Assembly (NCBI GenBank): GCA_002340985.1 | Contig: DDNC01000012.1 | Span: 22,708 to 48,836 of the forward strand | Length of the DNA: 26,129 nt | Direction: 5' to 3' | DNA from: Firmicutes bacterium UBA2530 | GTDB taxonomy: Bacteria; Bacillota; Clostridia; Tissierellales; Sedimentibacteraceae | In this document: piece by piece, positions 1 through 7,358 of the stretch | Layout of the letters: the number at the start of each line of letters is the position of its first letter | Position numbering within the stretch: position 1 is the stretch's first letter | Position numbers and translations under genes: made by a program | Notes under the pieces: generated by a model | Databases searched by the model: none | What the model was told of the DNA's origin: nothing | The model's input: the letters and a program-made list of their open reading frames with translations, nothing else

Positions 1-172
1 TTTCCTTTGCCTCGTAGTTTCCCGCCACATCATCAAACTTCATGCGGGACGAGCTGTTATAATCAATTTCATTTAAGCCGTTTATCTCACGCTGTGCCGA
101 TTTTTTATTTCTGAATATAAAAAATATAAAAATCAGCACACCCACAAATATCAATATCTGATAAGTTTCCAT
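1..172 (-). CDS. FtsH-like AAA+ ATPase/protease, N-terminal fragment (cut by window edge)
   Basis: Reading down from ATG at 172 gives 57 codons with no stop before the window edge. The start follows an AAGGGGG ribosome binding site 5 nt away. The product begins with one hydrophobic membrane segment (about residues 5-20), then a basic stretch (RNKK), and reaches MKFDDVAGNYEAKE. This matches the conserved entry to the AAA+ module of FtsH-type proteases (FxDVAGxxEAKEE). Family knowledge: FtsH proteins are membrane-anchored ATP-dependent zinc proteases. The single short N-terminal membrane segment without a long extracytoplasmic domain suggests a reduced FtsH-like paralogue rather than canonical FtsH. 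The Walker motifs and HEXXH site lie outside the window, so protease activity is inferred. It lies 93 bp downstream of ispF on the same strand and probably has its own promoter. Confidence 0.7.
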   Translation of the reverse strand, partial: METYQILIFVGVLIFIFFIFRNKKSAQREINGLNEIDYNSSSRMKFDDVAGNYEAKE

Positions 173-215
173 GATAACCCCCTTCGAACAACCTAATCCT
201 TAAATCTATACAACT

Positions 216-224
216 ATTGTACCA
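216..224 (-). promoter_or_regulatory. Candidate extended -10 promoter for the FtsH-like gene
   Basis: On the minus strand TGGTACAAT gives an extended -10 (TGn plus TACAAT, 5 of 6 to TATAAT) about 45 nt before the ATG at 172. No good -35 hexamer is visible at 17 nt, which is tolerated for extended -10 promoters. Read-through from the ispF operon is the alternative. Confidence 0.35.
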
Positions 225-265
225 CGGGTATATATCATTGGATATACTTAATATATTGCTTTACT

Positions 266-748
266 TCATTGTTTTTCCTCAGTTTCCAACAGACACGCAG
301 CCTGTGCAGCCATGCCCTCACCCCTGCCTTCAAAGCCAAGGCGCTCGGTTGTAGTGGCTTTGATATTGATATTTGATACGTCGGTTCTCAAATCCTCCGC
401 AATGTTTATTTTCATTTGCTCTATATACGGACTCATTTTCGGTTTTTGTGAAATTATAACAGTATCCAAGTTTCCCAGCTTGTAATTTTTGCTTCTCATC
501 AATTCTTCCACTTTTCTCAGAAGAATTCTGCTGTCAATATCTTTGTATTTATTGTCCGTATCGGGAAACTGCCTGCCTATATCGCCGCAGCCCATTGCGC
601 CCAAAAGACTGTCCATTACAGCATGTATGAGCACATCCGCATCTGAGTGACCCTCAAGCCCCTTCTCATATGGAATCTGTACCCCCCCTACAATCAACTT
701 TCTGTTTTCTCCAAATGCATGAACATCATAACCTATACCAATTTTCAT
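266..748 (-). CDS. ispF: 2-C-methyl-D-erythritol 2,4-cyclodiphosphate synthase
   Basis: This 160-residue protein has the usual IspF length. It catalyses the fifth step of the MEP isoprenoid pathway, cyclising CDP-methylerythritol phosphate to the cyclodiphosphate with release of CMP. The N-terminal GIGYDVHAF carries the metal ligands D8 and H10, and GHSDADVLIHAVMD carries the third ligand H42. The segment GDIGRQFPDTD and the C-terminal ATTTERLGFEGRGEG are family signatures of the nucleotide site. A good AGGAGA site precedes the ATG. It sits 17 nt downstream of ispD, and the two enzymes act close together in the same pathway. It appears complete and ordinary. Confidence 0.97.
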   Translation of the reverse strand: MKIGIGYDVHAFGENRKLIVGGVQIPYEKGLEGHSDADVLIHAVMDSLLGAMGCGDIGRQFPDTDNKYKDIDSRILLRKVEELMRSKNYKLGNLDTVIISQKPKMSPYIEQMKINIAEDLRTDVSNINIKATTTERLGFEGRGEGMAAQAACLLETEEKQ

Positions 749-765
749 AATATCTCCTGTACCTT

Positions 766-1458
766 TTAATAAATACTTGCAAATATTTCCGCAATCCTTA
801 AATCGAGGGGTGTTGTTATTTTCATATTTCTGGAAAGACCGTCTATTGTGATCACCTTATGACCGTAAAATTCAGCTATTGAAGCATCATCCGTAAATAC
901 GGCATCTTCAGTCACTGCCTTTATATAGCAATCCCTTATGAGATTGTAATCAAAGGCCTGAGGTGTCTGAACAGCCCTAAGCATGCTTCTGTCCAGAGTA
1001 TTACGCACCGTTCCGTCACCGGAAACCTCTTTGATTGTATCGGTCACATCAATTACGGGTATGCATGCCTTGTGAGTATACGCTCCCTCCACGCAGCTGC
1101 TTATTAAATTATATGAAACAAACGGCCTCACGCCATCATGAATTAGAACTATATCACAGTTATTACTTACGGCCCTTATGCCCTCAAATACTGATTCCAT
1201 CCGTGTGGAGCCTCCGGCATTGACACTTTTCACCTTTTCATAGCTGCCGGCAACATTTTCACTTACAAACTCCAAATCCTCTTTGTTTACAATCAGTATT
1301 ATTTCATCAATTTCATTGCTTTTTTCAAATTTATAAAGAGTGGTATCCAAAATTGTTTTTCCCGCAATAGTCAGGTACTGCTTTGGCATGTCCGAACCCA
1401 TTCTTGTACCCCTGCCCGCAGCAACTATTATTACAGCTACATATTTATCTTGAAACAT
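766..1458 (-). CDS. ispD: 2-C-methyl-D-erythritol 4-phosphate cytidylyltransferase
   Basis: This 230-residue protein couples MEP with CTP to give CDP-methylerythritol, the third MEP-pathway step. The N-terminal VAAGRGTRMGSDMPKQY is the CTP-binding glycine-rich loop, with the conserved lysine at about residue 26. Other signatures are LIHDGVRPF, IPVIDVTDTIKEV, LRAVQTPQAFDY and FTDDASIAE, and the C-terminal NMKITTPLDL matches the family ending. The start ATG at 1458 has GGAGGAAAC immediately upstream. The gene lies 40 nt after the PHP gene and directly before ispF in the same operon. It is not fused to ispF, unlike some proteobacterial IspDF proteins. Confidence 0.96.
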   Translation of the reverse strand: MFQDKYVAVIIVAAGRGTRMGSDMPKQYLTIAGKTILDTTLYKFEKSNEIDEIILIVNKEDLEFVSENVAGSYEKVKSVNAGGSTRMESVFEGIRAVSNNCDIVLIHDGVRPFVSYNLISSCVEGAYTHKACIPVIDVTDTIKEVSGDGTVRNTLDRSMLRAVQTPQAFDYNLIRDCYIKAVTEDAVFTDDASIAEFYGHKVITIDGLSRNMKITTPLDLRIAEIFASIY

Positions 1459-1498
1459 GTTTCCTCCATGCCGCCGGATATGTAAATCCGGCGGATTG

Positions 1499-2314
1499 TC
1501 ACAGTATTTTTTTCAAATTAAGCTCCTCTAAATATACCTCCGGCATTCCCAGCTTTCTGGCGGGTATGAATTCTCCATGGCAATCCGAGCCTCCTGATAT
1601 CATTAGGTCGTTCTTTTTACAAAAGTCCTTGTAATATTCCTCGCTTCCCACATTGTAGGGCGAAAAGCATTCTATCCCGTCTATTCCCAGGCTAAGCCAG
1701 TATTTCAGCTCATCTTGGGGCATAGGTATTTGCTTGTAGTGATATGAAGGATGTGCGAGAAAAATTTTGCCTCCGCTTTCCTTGGCGATTTTTATAACTT
1801 CTTCCGGTCCTTTGAGCTTTGCCTTCATGCCGGATTTTCCAAAATCAACAAAGTGTGCTGATATATTCTTGTGAATTCCCTTATCAAGCATATAGTTAAG
1901 AGATTTCCAGCCTCCACGTTTACGGTCATAATCATATTTCTCATAATCCTCAAGGCTTACTCCATCAAATTTTGAGGCTGCATATGAGCCGATGAAACGG
2001 GTATTAGTGCTTATCTTGCTTTCGTTTGTCCATTTGATTAAATTCAGCAAAGCCTCGTTGTTTATATCGTAGTTGTACATAGTCAGGTGATATTCCCTGC
2101 CCTCATACTCTGTCGTAAGCTCTGTTCCGGGAATAAACATTAGGTTATCTCCCGGCTCTATAACTTCCTGCATATTTTTTATATTGTCCACACAGTCGTG
2201 GTCAGTTATTGAAAATATACTTATTTTGCTTTTTATCAACTCTTTCTTTAAATCATACACATCCCATGTTCCATCGGAAGCACAGGTATGCATATGCATA
2301 TCTGCTTTTTTCAT
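1499..2314 (-). CDS. PHP-domain metal-dependent phosphoesterase (RnmA/YciV-like)
   Basis: A 271-residue protein made almost wholly of a PHP domain. Visible metal-site motifs are MHMHTCASDGTW (H7, H9, D14), SITDHDCVD (D38, H39), IPGTELT (E65), a middle histidine in HLTMYN, FLAHPSYH, and C-terminal SGGSDCHGEF. The order and spacing resemble the YciV/RnmA and TrpH group. Those proteins act as 5'-3' nucleases or 3',5'-nucleotide phosphatases in characterised cases. The exact substrate here is not known and I do not assign one. The ATG follows GAGGT at 6 nt and starts 8 nt after the asparaginase stop, so the gene is within the isp operon. Family call is sure, substrate is not. Confidence 0.9.
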   Translation of the reverse strand: MKKADMHMHTCASDGTWDVYDLKKELIKSKISIFSITDHDCVDNIKNMQEVIEPGDNLMFIPGTELTTEYEGREYHLTMYNYDINNEALLNLIKWTNESKISTNTRFIGSYAASKFDGVSLEDYEKYDYDRKRGGWKSLNYMLDKGIHKNISAHFVDFGKSGMKAKLKGPEEVIKIAKESGGKIFLAHPSYHYKQIPMPQDELKYWLSLGIDGIECFSPYNVGSEEYYKDFCKKNDLMISGGSDCHGEFIPARKLGMPEVYLEELNLKKIL

Positions 2315-2322
2315 TTATACCT

Positions 2323-3324
2323 CTAATAAAGTGAGTCTTCATTTATCCTTGTGTAGAACATCTCTCTTACTTCGTCGAAATCCTTGGTCTGAGCCATTAT
2401 CCACATAAGCTTTGTAATTGCCGCCTCAATAGTCATGTCATATGCCTGAAGCACGTTATATTTTTTAAGTGCCTTCACACCAACCTCATATACTCCCATG
2501 TCACTTCCCTCAAACATAACCTGTGTAGCAATTACGATTATCTTTCCTTTTTCCGTCAGTGCTCCAAGCTTTTCAAGGAAATTCCTCCTGTCCTGAAAAG
2601 GAAGCCCGCCGGCACCGTAGCTTTCAATTACAACGCCCTCATATTTTTCACCTATATAGTCAAGAACATCAGGCTCCATTCCTGGAGCAAGCTTCAGCAG
2701 AAAAATGGACGGGAATATATTTTTGAAAAATTTAACAGGTTCTGTAAACTTTTCACCCCTGATATACTTCGTTATTCTGCTGTCGTCAATTATGGCGGCA
2801 ACGGGAAAATTAATTGATTCAAACGCACTGTAGCTTTTTGATTTCACCTTGCGCGCCCTTGTTCCGACAATGGCCTTTCCGTCAAAAACAAGGTACACTC
2901 CCCTGACATCCTTTTCGGCTGCAAACCTGAAGCTGTCCAGAAGATTTTTCTTCGCATCGGTAATGTCCGCGTTTATGGGCTTCTGCGCACCTGTTATTAT
3001 AACAGGCTTATCTAAATTTTGTATTAAGTATGAAAGGGCGGCAGATGTATAGGACATGGTATCTGTACCGTGGGATATTACAAATCCGTCGTATTTGTCA
3101 TAGTTACTTTCTATTGCCTCCGTCATGAGAACCCAGTATTCCGGCTGAATATTGGTGCTGTCAATATTTAAGAGCTGAATTGTTTCAACGTTGCAAAATT
3201 CCTTTATTTCAGGCACATAACCCAGAAGCTCCTCCGAGGTTATCTGCGGTGCCAAACCGTCTTCAGTCTTTTTTGAAGCAATGGTGCCTCCGGTGGCAAT
3301 AAGCAATATGTTCTTTTTCATCAT
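2323..3324 (-). CDS. ansA: Type I L-asparaginase
   Basis: A 333-residue protein close in length to cytoplasmic type I asparaginase (AnsA). It hydrolyses asparagine to aspartate and ammonia. The first catalytic threonine lies in LIATGGTIASKK (T14) and the second in VISHGTDTMSYTSAALSYL. PVIITGAQKPI and the later VIESYGAGGLP and DMTIEAAITKLMW segments fit the family. No signal peptide is visible, which supports the cytoplasmic type. Two ATG codons lie in tandem at the start; the GGGGAG site is better spaced for the second (3321), so the first residue may not be used. It is 11 nt downstream of the pseudouridine synthase gene. Its placement with isoprenoid genes looks incidental. Confidence 0.92.
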   Translation of the reverse strand: MMKKNILLIATGGTIASKKTEDGLAPQITSEELLGYVPEIKEFCNVETIQLLNIDSTNIQPEYWVLMTEAIESNYDKYDGFVISHGTDTMSYTSAALSYLIQNLDKPVIITGAQKPINADITDAKKNLLDSFRFAAEKDVRGVYLVFDGKAIVGTRARKVKSKSYSAFESINFPVAAIIDDSRITKYIRGEKFTEPVKFFKNIFPSIFLLKLAPGMEPDVLDYIGEKYEGVVIESYGAGGLPFQDRRNFLEKLGALTEKGKIIVIATQVMFEGSDMGVYEVGVKALKKYNVLQAYDMTIEAAITKLMWIMAQTKDFDEVREMFYTRINEDSLY

Positions 3325-3335
3325 CTTCTCCCCTG

Positions 3336-4223
3336 TTAATCAATATATGAAACTATCTGCCTCATATCCTCAGGCAGCGGGCATTTTACAACAACTTCTT
3401 CTCCCGTTATGGGCTGTGTAAACCTCATTTCATGGCAGTGCAGAGCCTGTCTTTTTATAAGCTCACTTTCATTCCCGTACAGCGTATCTCCCAATACGGG
3501 ATGGCCTATGTGCTTCATGTGTACTCTTATCTGGTGAGTCCTGCCTGTATCAAGCTTCAGCCTGACCAGTGACAGATTATCCATCCTTTTTTCAACCATG
3601 TAACGTGTGATGCATTCTTTTCCCGACGGATGAACAACCCTTAGTATGTCCTCCTCGTTCAACCTTGTAATAGGCTCGTTTATGACCCCTCTGTCCTCCT
3701 TTATGATGCCTTCCACAACAGCATAGTAGTATTTTTCAACAGTATTTGCCTTCATCTGAGTTGAAAGCTCATTGTGTGCATAAGGATGCTTTGCAATTAT
3801 AACAACTCCGGACGTATTCATATCAAGCCTGTTCACGAGCCTGACCTTGCGCTTTATGCCCCTTTGTCTGAAATAATATGCGACTCCGTTTGCTACAGTG
3901 TTGTTCTGGTGTGACCTTGTGGGATGCACAACAATGTATGGAGGCTTGTTCACCGCAAGCAGGTCGTTATCCTCATAGACTATATCTATGGGTATTTCAA
4001 CGGGATCATATTCGTCCTCGTCCTCATCAAACTGCACGGATAGAATATCTCCCTCAAAAACACTTTTGTTCAGCCTGGCTGTTTTGCCGTTAACAAAAAT
4101 ACAGTCATTTAGCTCTAATTTCTTTGAAAGGCGTCTCGAAAAATTTAAGTTTTCAGCCATGATGCCCTTTACAGTTTTATCATTTTCCTGTATTGTATAA
4201 TTAAGAATATTATCAGTATTCAT
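3336..4223 (-). CDS. RluA-family rRNA/tRNA pseudouridine synthase
   Basis: This 295-residue enzyme isomerises uridine to pseudouridine in structured RNA. The N-terminal ~80 residues look like an S4 RNA-binding module (LSRRLSKKLELNDCIFVNG, then VFEGDILSVQF). The catalytic domain has DLLAVNKPPYIVVHPT, the catalytic aspartate in VNRLDMNTSGVVIIAK, and LDTGRTHQIRVHMKHIGHPVLGD. An asparagine replaces the more usual histidine before RLD. I chose the ATG at 4223 because GGGAGA lies well placed before it. An in-frame ATG at 4235 overlaps that site and would add four residues. It is the first gene of the operon ending with ispF. RluD-like is most likely; the exact RNA target is not shown. Confidence 0.92.
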   Translation of the reverse strand: MNTDNILNYTIQENDKTVKGIMAENLNFSRRLSKKLELNDCIFVNGKTARLNKSVFEGDILSVQFDEDEDEYDPVEIPIDIVYEDNDLLAVNKPPYIVVHPTRSHQNNTVANGVAYYFRQRGIKRKVRLVNRLDMNTSGVVIIAKHPYAHNELSTQMKANTVEKYYYAVVEGIIKEDRGVINEPITRLNEEDILRVVHPSGKECITRYMVEKRMDNLSLVRLKLDTGRTHQIRVHMKHIGHPVLGDTLYGNESELIKRQALHCHEMRFTQPITGEEVVVKCPLPEDMRQIVSYID

Positions 4224-4262
4224 AAGTTCTCCCATCTTTTAGGCGGACTTTTAAGATCCTGT

Positions 4263-4279
4263 GGAGGCGTTAAACCTCC
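4263..4279. other. Small inverted repeat GGAGG-N7-CCTCC in the divergent region
   Basis: A 5-bp GC stem with a 7-nt spacer lies between the operon promoter and the rluA-type start. On the minus strand it falls in the predicted 5' leader, close to the predicted transcription start. It could be a small leader hairpin or a repressor site; neither is demonstrated. Confidence 0.4.
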
Positions 4280-4298
4280 GTTTCTAATATAATATAAA
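4270..4298 (+). promoter_or_regulatory. Candidate nadK promoter overlapping the divergent promoter
   Basis: TTAAAC (4270-4275), 17 nt, TATAAA (4293-4298) precede nadK. An exact TATAAT is also present at 4288-4293 but lacks a -35. The nadK elements physically overlap the divergent -10 and -35. Confidence 0.35.
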
Positions 4299-4314
4299 TC
4301 GCATTCAATGTAAA
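4286..4314 (-). promoter_or_regulatory. Sigma-A-type promoter of the pseudouridine synthase-ansA-PHP-ispD-ispF operon
   Basis: On the minus strand TTTACA (4309-4314) and TATATT (4286-4291) are separated by 17 nt, each matching 5 of 6 consensus bases. The predicted start leaves a leader of about 55 nt before the ATG at 4223. Confidence 0.6.
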
Positions 4315-4326
4315 GGGGATAAAATC

Positions 4327-5130
4327 ATGAAGGACAAGGTAATAAACATAGCTGCGAACCATGATGATTACACGGCGGAAATAAAGGAAAACCTCATAAA
4401 TATATTTAAAAAGTACGGATATGGTTATTTTGACGAATTTAATAAACATGGTGAACTAAACGTTACCATAGGAGGAGACGGAGCTTTTCTCAGGGCGGTG
4501 AGAGAAAGCAATTTTTCAGGAATTCCATTTGTAGGGATAAATACAGGGACACTGGGATTTTTCCCGGAAATAACCCCAGAAGACCTTGAAAGCTTTGTTG
4601 TAAATTACGTTGAAGGAAATTATACAATAAACAACGTAAATCTCATAGAAAGTGAAATAGTTTCTCACGGCAGCTCTAAAAAAACATATGCCATAAATGA
4701 CATAATACTGAAAAGAAAAGACATGAAAACCATACACATGAACGTATACATAGCCTCCAACCACCTTGAAAAAATAAGTGGCGACGGACTTATCATATCA
4801 TCACCCTTGGGGAGCTCGGCCTACAACAAGTCCGCAGGAGGAAGCCTTGTGTATCCTTCTTTAAAAACACTGCAGATTACACCTCTGTCACCTATAATTT
4901 CAAATGCATACAGGTGCCTTGATTGCAGCATCATAGTTCCGCCTGAATTTGAAATATCCATATATCCCGAAAGAAGAGAGGACTACCATATAGCGCTCCT
5001 TGCAGACGGTCAGCTCATAGAATATGACGAGATAGAGCACATTCATTTCCGAACATCAAAAAAGGTAATCAAAAGACTTTCCACCGGAACCTTCAATTAC
5101 TGGAATGTAATAAAGGATAAGTTTCTGTAA
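4327..5130 (+). CDS. nadK: NAD kinase
   Basis: This 267-residue protein phosphorylates NAD to NADP. The diagnostic NVTIGGDGAFLRAV motif (GGDG at 49-52) is followed by PFVGINTGTLGFFPE. The second conserved region is DGLIISSPLGSSAYNKSAGGSLV, and the middle motif reads YAINDIILKR, with aspartate where many homologues have glutamate. GGGGAT is spaced 6 nt before the ATG. Length fits Gram-positive PpnK proteins. It is divergent from the isp operon and faces the sensor kinase gene, from which a strong bidirectional terminator separates it. Confidence 0.95.
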   Translation: MKDKVINIAANHDDYTAEIKENLINIFKKYGYGYFDEFNKHGELNVTIGGDGAFLRAVRESNFSGIPFVGINTGTLGFFPEITPEDLESFVVNYVEGNYTINNVNLIESEIVSHGSSKKTYAINDIILKRKDMKTIHMNVYIASNHLEKISGDGLIISSPLGSSAYNKSAGGSLVYPSLKTLQITPLSPIISNAYRCLDCSIIVPPEFEISIYPERREDYHIALLADGQLIEYDEIEHIHFRTSKKVIKRLSTGTFNYWNVIKDKFL

Positions 5131-5150
5131 AATTCTAAAACATAAATAAT

Positions 5151-5183
5151 TCGGCTAAAATATGGCAACCATATTTTAGCCGA
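5151..5183. terminator. Bidirectional intrinsic terminator between nadK and the histidine kinase gene
   Basis: A perfect 15-bp inverted repeat (TCGGCTAAAATATGG, loop CAA, complement) lies between two convergent genes. The minus-strand side runs into ATTATTTATGTTTTAG, which is T-rich. The plus-strand side has only a poor T tract, but the stem is long. Confidence 0.85.
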
Positions 5184-5209
5184 AAATGTATAAGCATCTT
5201 TTAAATCAG

Positions 5210-6481
5210 TTACATCTTCAATGTAAATTTGCTTCCTTCATTTACGGTGCTTTCCACCGTAAGGGTGTACCTGTGAATGTCAGCAATCCATTTTGCAATG
5301 CTCAGACCAAGACCTGTACCGCCCTCCCGATGCCTTGCCTTATCTGCCCTATAAAAGCGGTCAAATATTCTGTCCAAATCCTTTTTAGCAATTCCTATGC
5401 CCGTATCCTCCACAGTCAGAACCTTTCGTTTAGTTTTATCCGTAAAAAGACTCACTGTAACCTTGCCTTCCTCGGTGTATTTAACAGCATTGTCAACAAG
5501 TATTACAATCATCCTGCGTATTTTATCATAATCAGCCCTTATTTTCATGTCTTCTTCCAGATTCAGTTTAAAATCAAGTCCCTTGTTTTTCGCCAGTATT
5601 TCCATGCTCTGACATACATTTTCCACAACCTCTGAAATTGAAAACTCGGAGATGTCGAGTTTTCCTTCATTGGCATCGGCCTTTGCCAGTATCAGAAGCT
5701 GGTCTATAAGCTTAGCCATAACTCTTGTTTCAGAATACGCATTGTCAAGCCACATTTCATTTTCCTCAACTGTGCCTTCATCGTCGCTGAGCACAACATC
5801 AAGATTTGTCTGAATGACCGTGAGAGGTGTCCTCAGTTCATGAGAGGCATCAGCCACAAACTCCTTCTGCCTTATCCATGTTTCCTTAACAGGCTTCAAT
5901 GCTTGGCCTGTAAACAAAAAGCTTATGAGCAACAGTATGGCGGTTCCCGTGCATCCCGTAGCATATAGCACACTTCTAAGGAATGTCCACAGTATTTCTT
6001 CATTTACGGTGTTCTGGTAAACCTGCACAATGCTTTTTCCCTTGTCATCCTCAAAATACTTGGTATATATTCTGTAATTGAATCTGCCCGCTCTTCTCAC
6101 AACATAGGAATCATTCTTGTTTTCAAGAGCTTTTACGGCCAGAGAGCGTATATCCCCCGAAACATTTGCTCCATCCTCCTCCAGATAGACAAGATTCATA
6201 TTTCCGTCATATATAGCATAGTTCACATTTAGCTTTTGATTTCTGCTCAATGCTACGCTAGGTCCTATTCTCTGAAATGTGTTGCCGTTTATTCTGAAAT
6301 TCAGTATTGTTGTATTTCTGTTGGCATATATTCTGAATGCCTCCGACTTCATGAGCTCCTTGTTGCCATCCTCGAATACAATCCGCGTGAAATTATATAT
6401 TCCCGCAGCAATAAATGCCATAAAAAGCACCAATATTACACCCATATATACAGTTAGTTTAAAATGAAGCTTTCTGAACAT
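5210..6481 (-). CDS. Two-component sensor histidine kinase (membrane-bound)
   Basis: A 423-residue kinase with membrane segments at about 10-32 and 168-191, framing a ~135-residue extracytoplasmic sensor region. A full HAMP domain is not evident: only ~15 residues lie between the second membrane segment and the dimerisation helix. The phospho-accepting histidine is H214 in DASHELRTPLTVIQTN. The ATP-binding domain shows the N box around D330-N331, the G1 box VEDTGIGI (359-364), FDRFYRADKAR and the G2 box GGTGLGLS (387-394). AAGGAG near the end of the upstream regulator gene serves as its ribosome binding site, and the two genes are separated by one base. The stimulus is unknown. Confidence 0.93.
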   Translation of the reverse strand: MFRKLHFKLTVYMGVILVLFMAFIAAGIYNFTRIVFEDGNKELMKSEAFRIYANRNTTILNFRINGNTFQRIGPSVALSRNQKLNVNYAIYDGNMNLVYLEEDGANVSGDIRSLAVKALENKNDSYVVRRAGRFNYRIYTKYFEDDKGKSIVQVYQNTVNEEILWTFLRSVLYATGCTGTAILLLISFLFTGQALKPVKETWIRQKEFVADASHELRTPLTVIQTNLDVVLSDDEGTVEENEMWLDNAYSETRVMAKLIDQLLILAKADANEGKLDISEFSISEVVENVCQSMEILAKNKGLDFKLNLEEDMKIRADYDKIRRMIVILVDNAVKYTEEGKVTVSLFTDKTKRKVLTVEDTGIGIAKKDLDRIFDRFYRADKARHREGGTGLGLSIAKWIADIHRYTLTVESTVNEGSKFTLKM

Positions 6482-6482
6482 T

Positions 6483-7151
6483 CTATTTCTCCTTAAGCAT
6501 ATACCCTACGCCCCGGACAGTTTCAATCTTCGCATTGGTATCTTCCAGCCTCTTTCTGAGGTGGTGAACATATATCTCAATATTGCTTTCCAGAATATCA
6601 GCCTCAAGCCCCCATATCCTGTCAATAATCTGCTCTCTCGTGAAAACCTGTCTCGGTTTTTTAATGAACATTTCCATCAGCATCGCTTCTTTAAGCGGTA
6701 TTTTATATTCCTTATCTTCTATAAATAAGAGATAATTTTTAACATCATACTTTATATCTTCAAACTCATATACTTCGCCCACATACTCTGTACCCTTTCT
6801 CCTTGCCAGAGCCTTTACCCTTGCAATGAGCTCCTTTGTGGCAAATGGCTTAATCAGATAGTCGTCCGCTCCGGTTTCAAGACCGAACACCCTATCATCC
6901 ACAGTATCCTTGGCAGTGAGCATTATTACCGGAGTTTTAATTCCGTTTTTTCTTATTGACTTTAATATCTGTATTCCGTCCACACCGGGAAGCATGATGT
7001 CAAGAACAATTACATCATATATATCCTTTTCCGAAAGAATAAGTCCTTCCTCTCCGTCATTGGCGATATCAACATCTATTTTCTGCTTTGAAAACAAATA
7101 ACTGAGAGCCTGCGTAATCTTAACCTCATCCTCAACAATTAATATTCTCAT
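6483..7151 (-). CDS. OmpR/PhoB-family response regulator
   Basis: A 222-residue regulator: receiver domain (1-~115) plus winged-helix DNA-binding domain. The acidic pocket is E7-D8, the phospho-acceptor D51 lies in VIVLDIMLPGVDG, T79 is in IMLTAKD and K101 in LIKPFATKEL. The C-terminal half has the OmpR signature REQIIDRIWG and HHLRKRLE, ending RGVGYMLKEK. GGAGG lies before the ATG. It is cotranscribed with the histidine kinase one base downstream, so they form a cognate pair. Targets are not visible here; autoregulation is possible but no clear direct repeats were found upstream. Confidence 0.95.
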   Translation of the reverse strand: MRILIVEDEVKITQALSYLFSKQKIDVDIANDGEEGLILSEKDIYDVIVLDIMLPGVDGIQILKSIRKNGIKTPVIMLTAKDTVDDRVFGLETGADDYLIKPFATKELIARVKALARRKGTEYVGEVYEFEDIKYDVKNYLLFIEDKEYKIPLKEAMLMEMFIKKPRQVFTREQIIDRIWGLEADILESNIEIYVHHLRKRLEDTNAKIETVRGVGYMLKEK

Positions 7152-7205
7152 ATATTCCTCCCGCTAATCACGCTTCTGCCTCCACGGCACTGAAGTTTAA
7201 TATTT

Positions 7206-7251
7206 ATTATAATAGTGCTTTAATCTTAATTTTATATTAATATTATATCAA
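7206..7251 (-). promoter_or_regulatory. Candidate promoter region for the two-component operon
   Basis: In a very AT-rich gap, the minus strand shows TTGATA (7246-7251), 17 nt, TAAGAT (7223-7228). An exact TATAAT at 7206-7211 has a weak -35. The low complexity of the region makes chance matches likely. Confidence 0.35.
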
Positions 7252-7316
7252 TTTACACTATTATATATCATCATGAAACGAATGACAAATTTAATTTTCA
7301 GCCTATTATTTCCCGC

Positions 7317-7344
7317 AAAAAAACTGCCAATCAACGACTGACAG
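7317..7344 (-). terminator. Intrinsic terminator after the chemoreceptor gene
   Basis: On the minus strand CTGTCAGTC-GTT-GATTGGCAG forms a 9-bp stem (two G-U pairs) with a 3-nt loop and runs straight into seven T residues. It lies 15 nt after the chemoreceptor stop codon. Confidence 0.85.
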
Positions 7345-7358
7345 CTCTTTATATTTAA

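Noticed and set aside
5186..5635. A 149-codon plus-strand ORF after nadK
   Set aside because: It overlaps the histidine kinase catalytic domain, begins at the terminator stem, and has no recognisable protein features.
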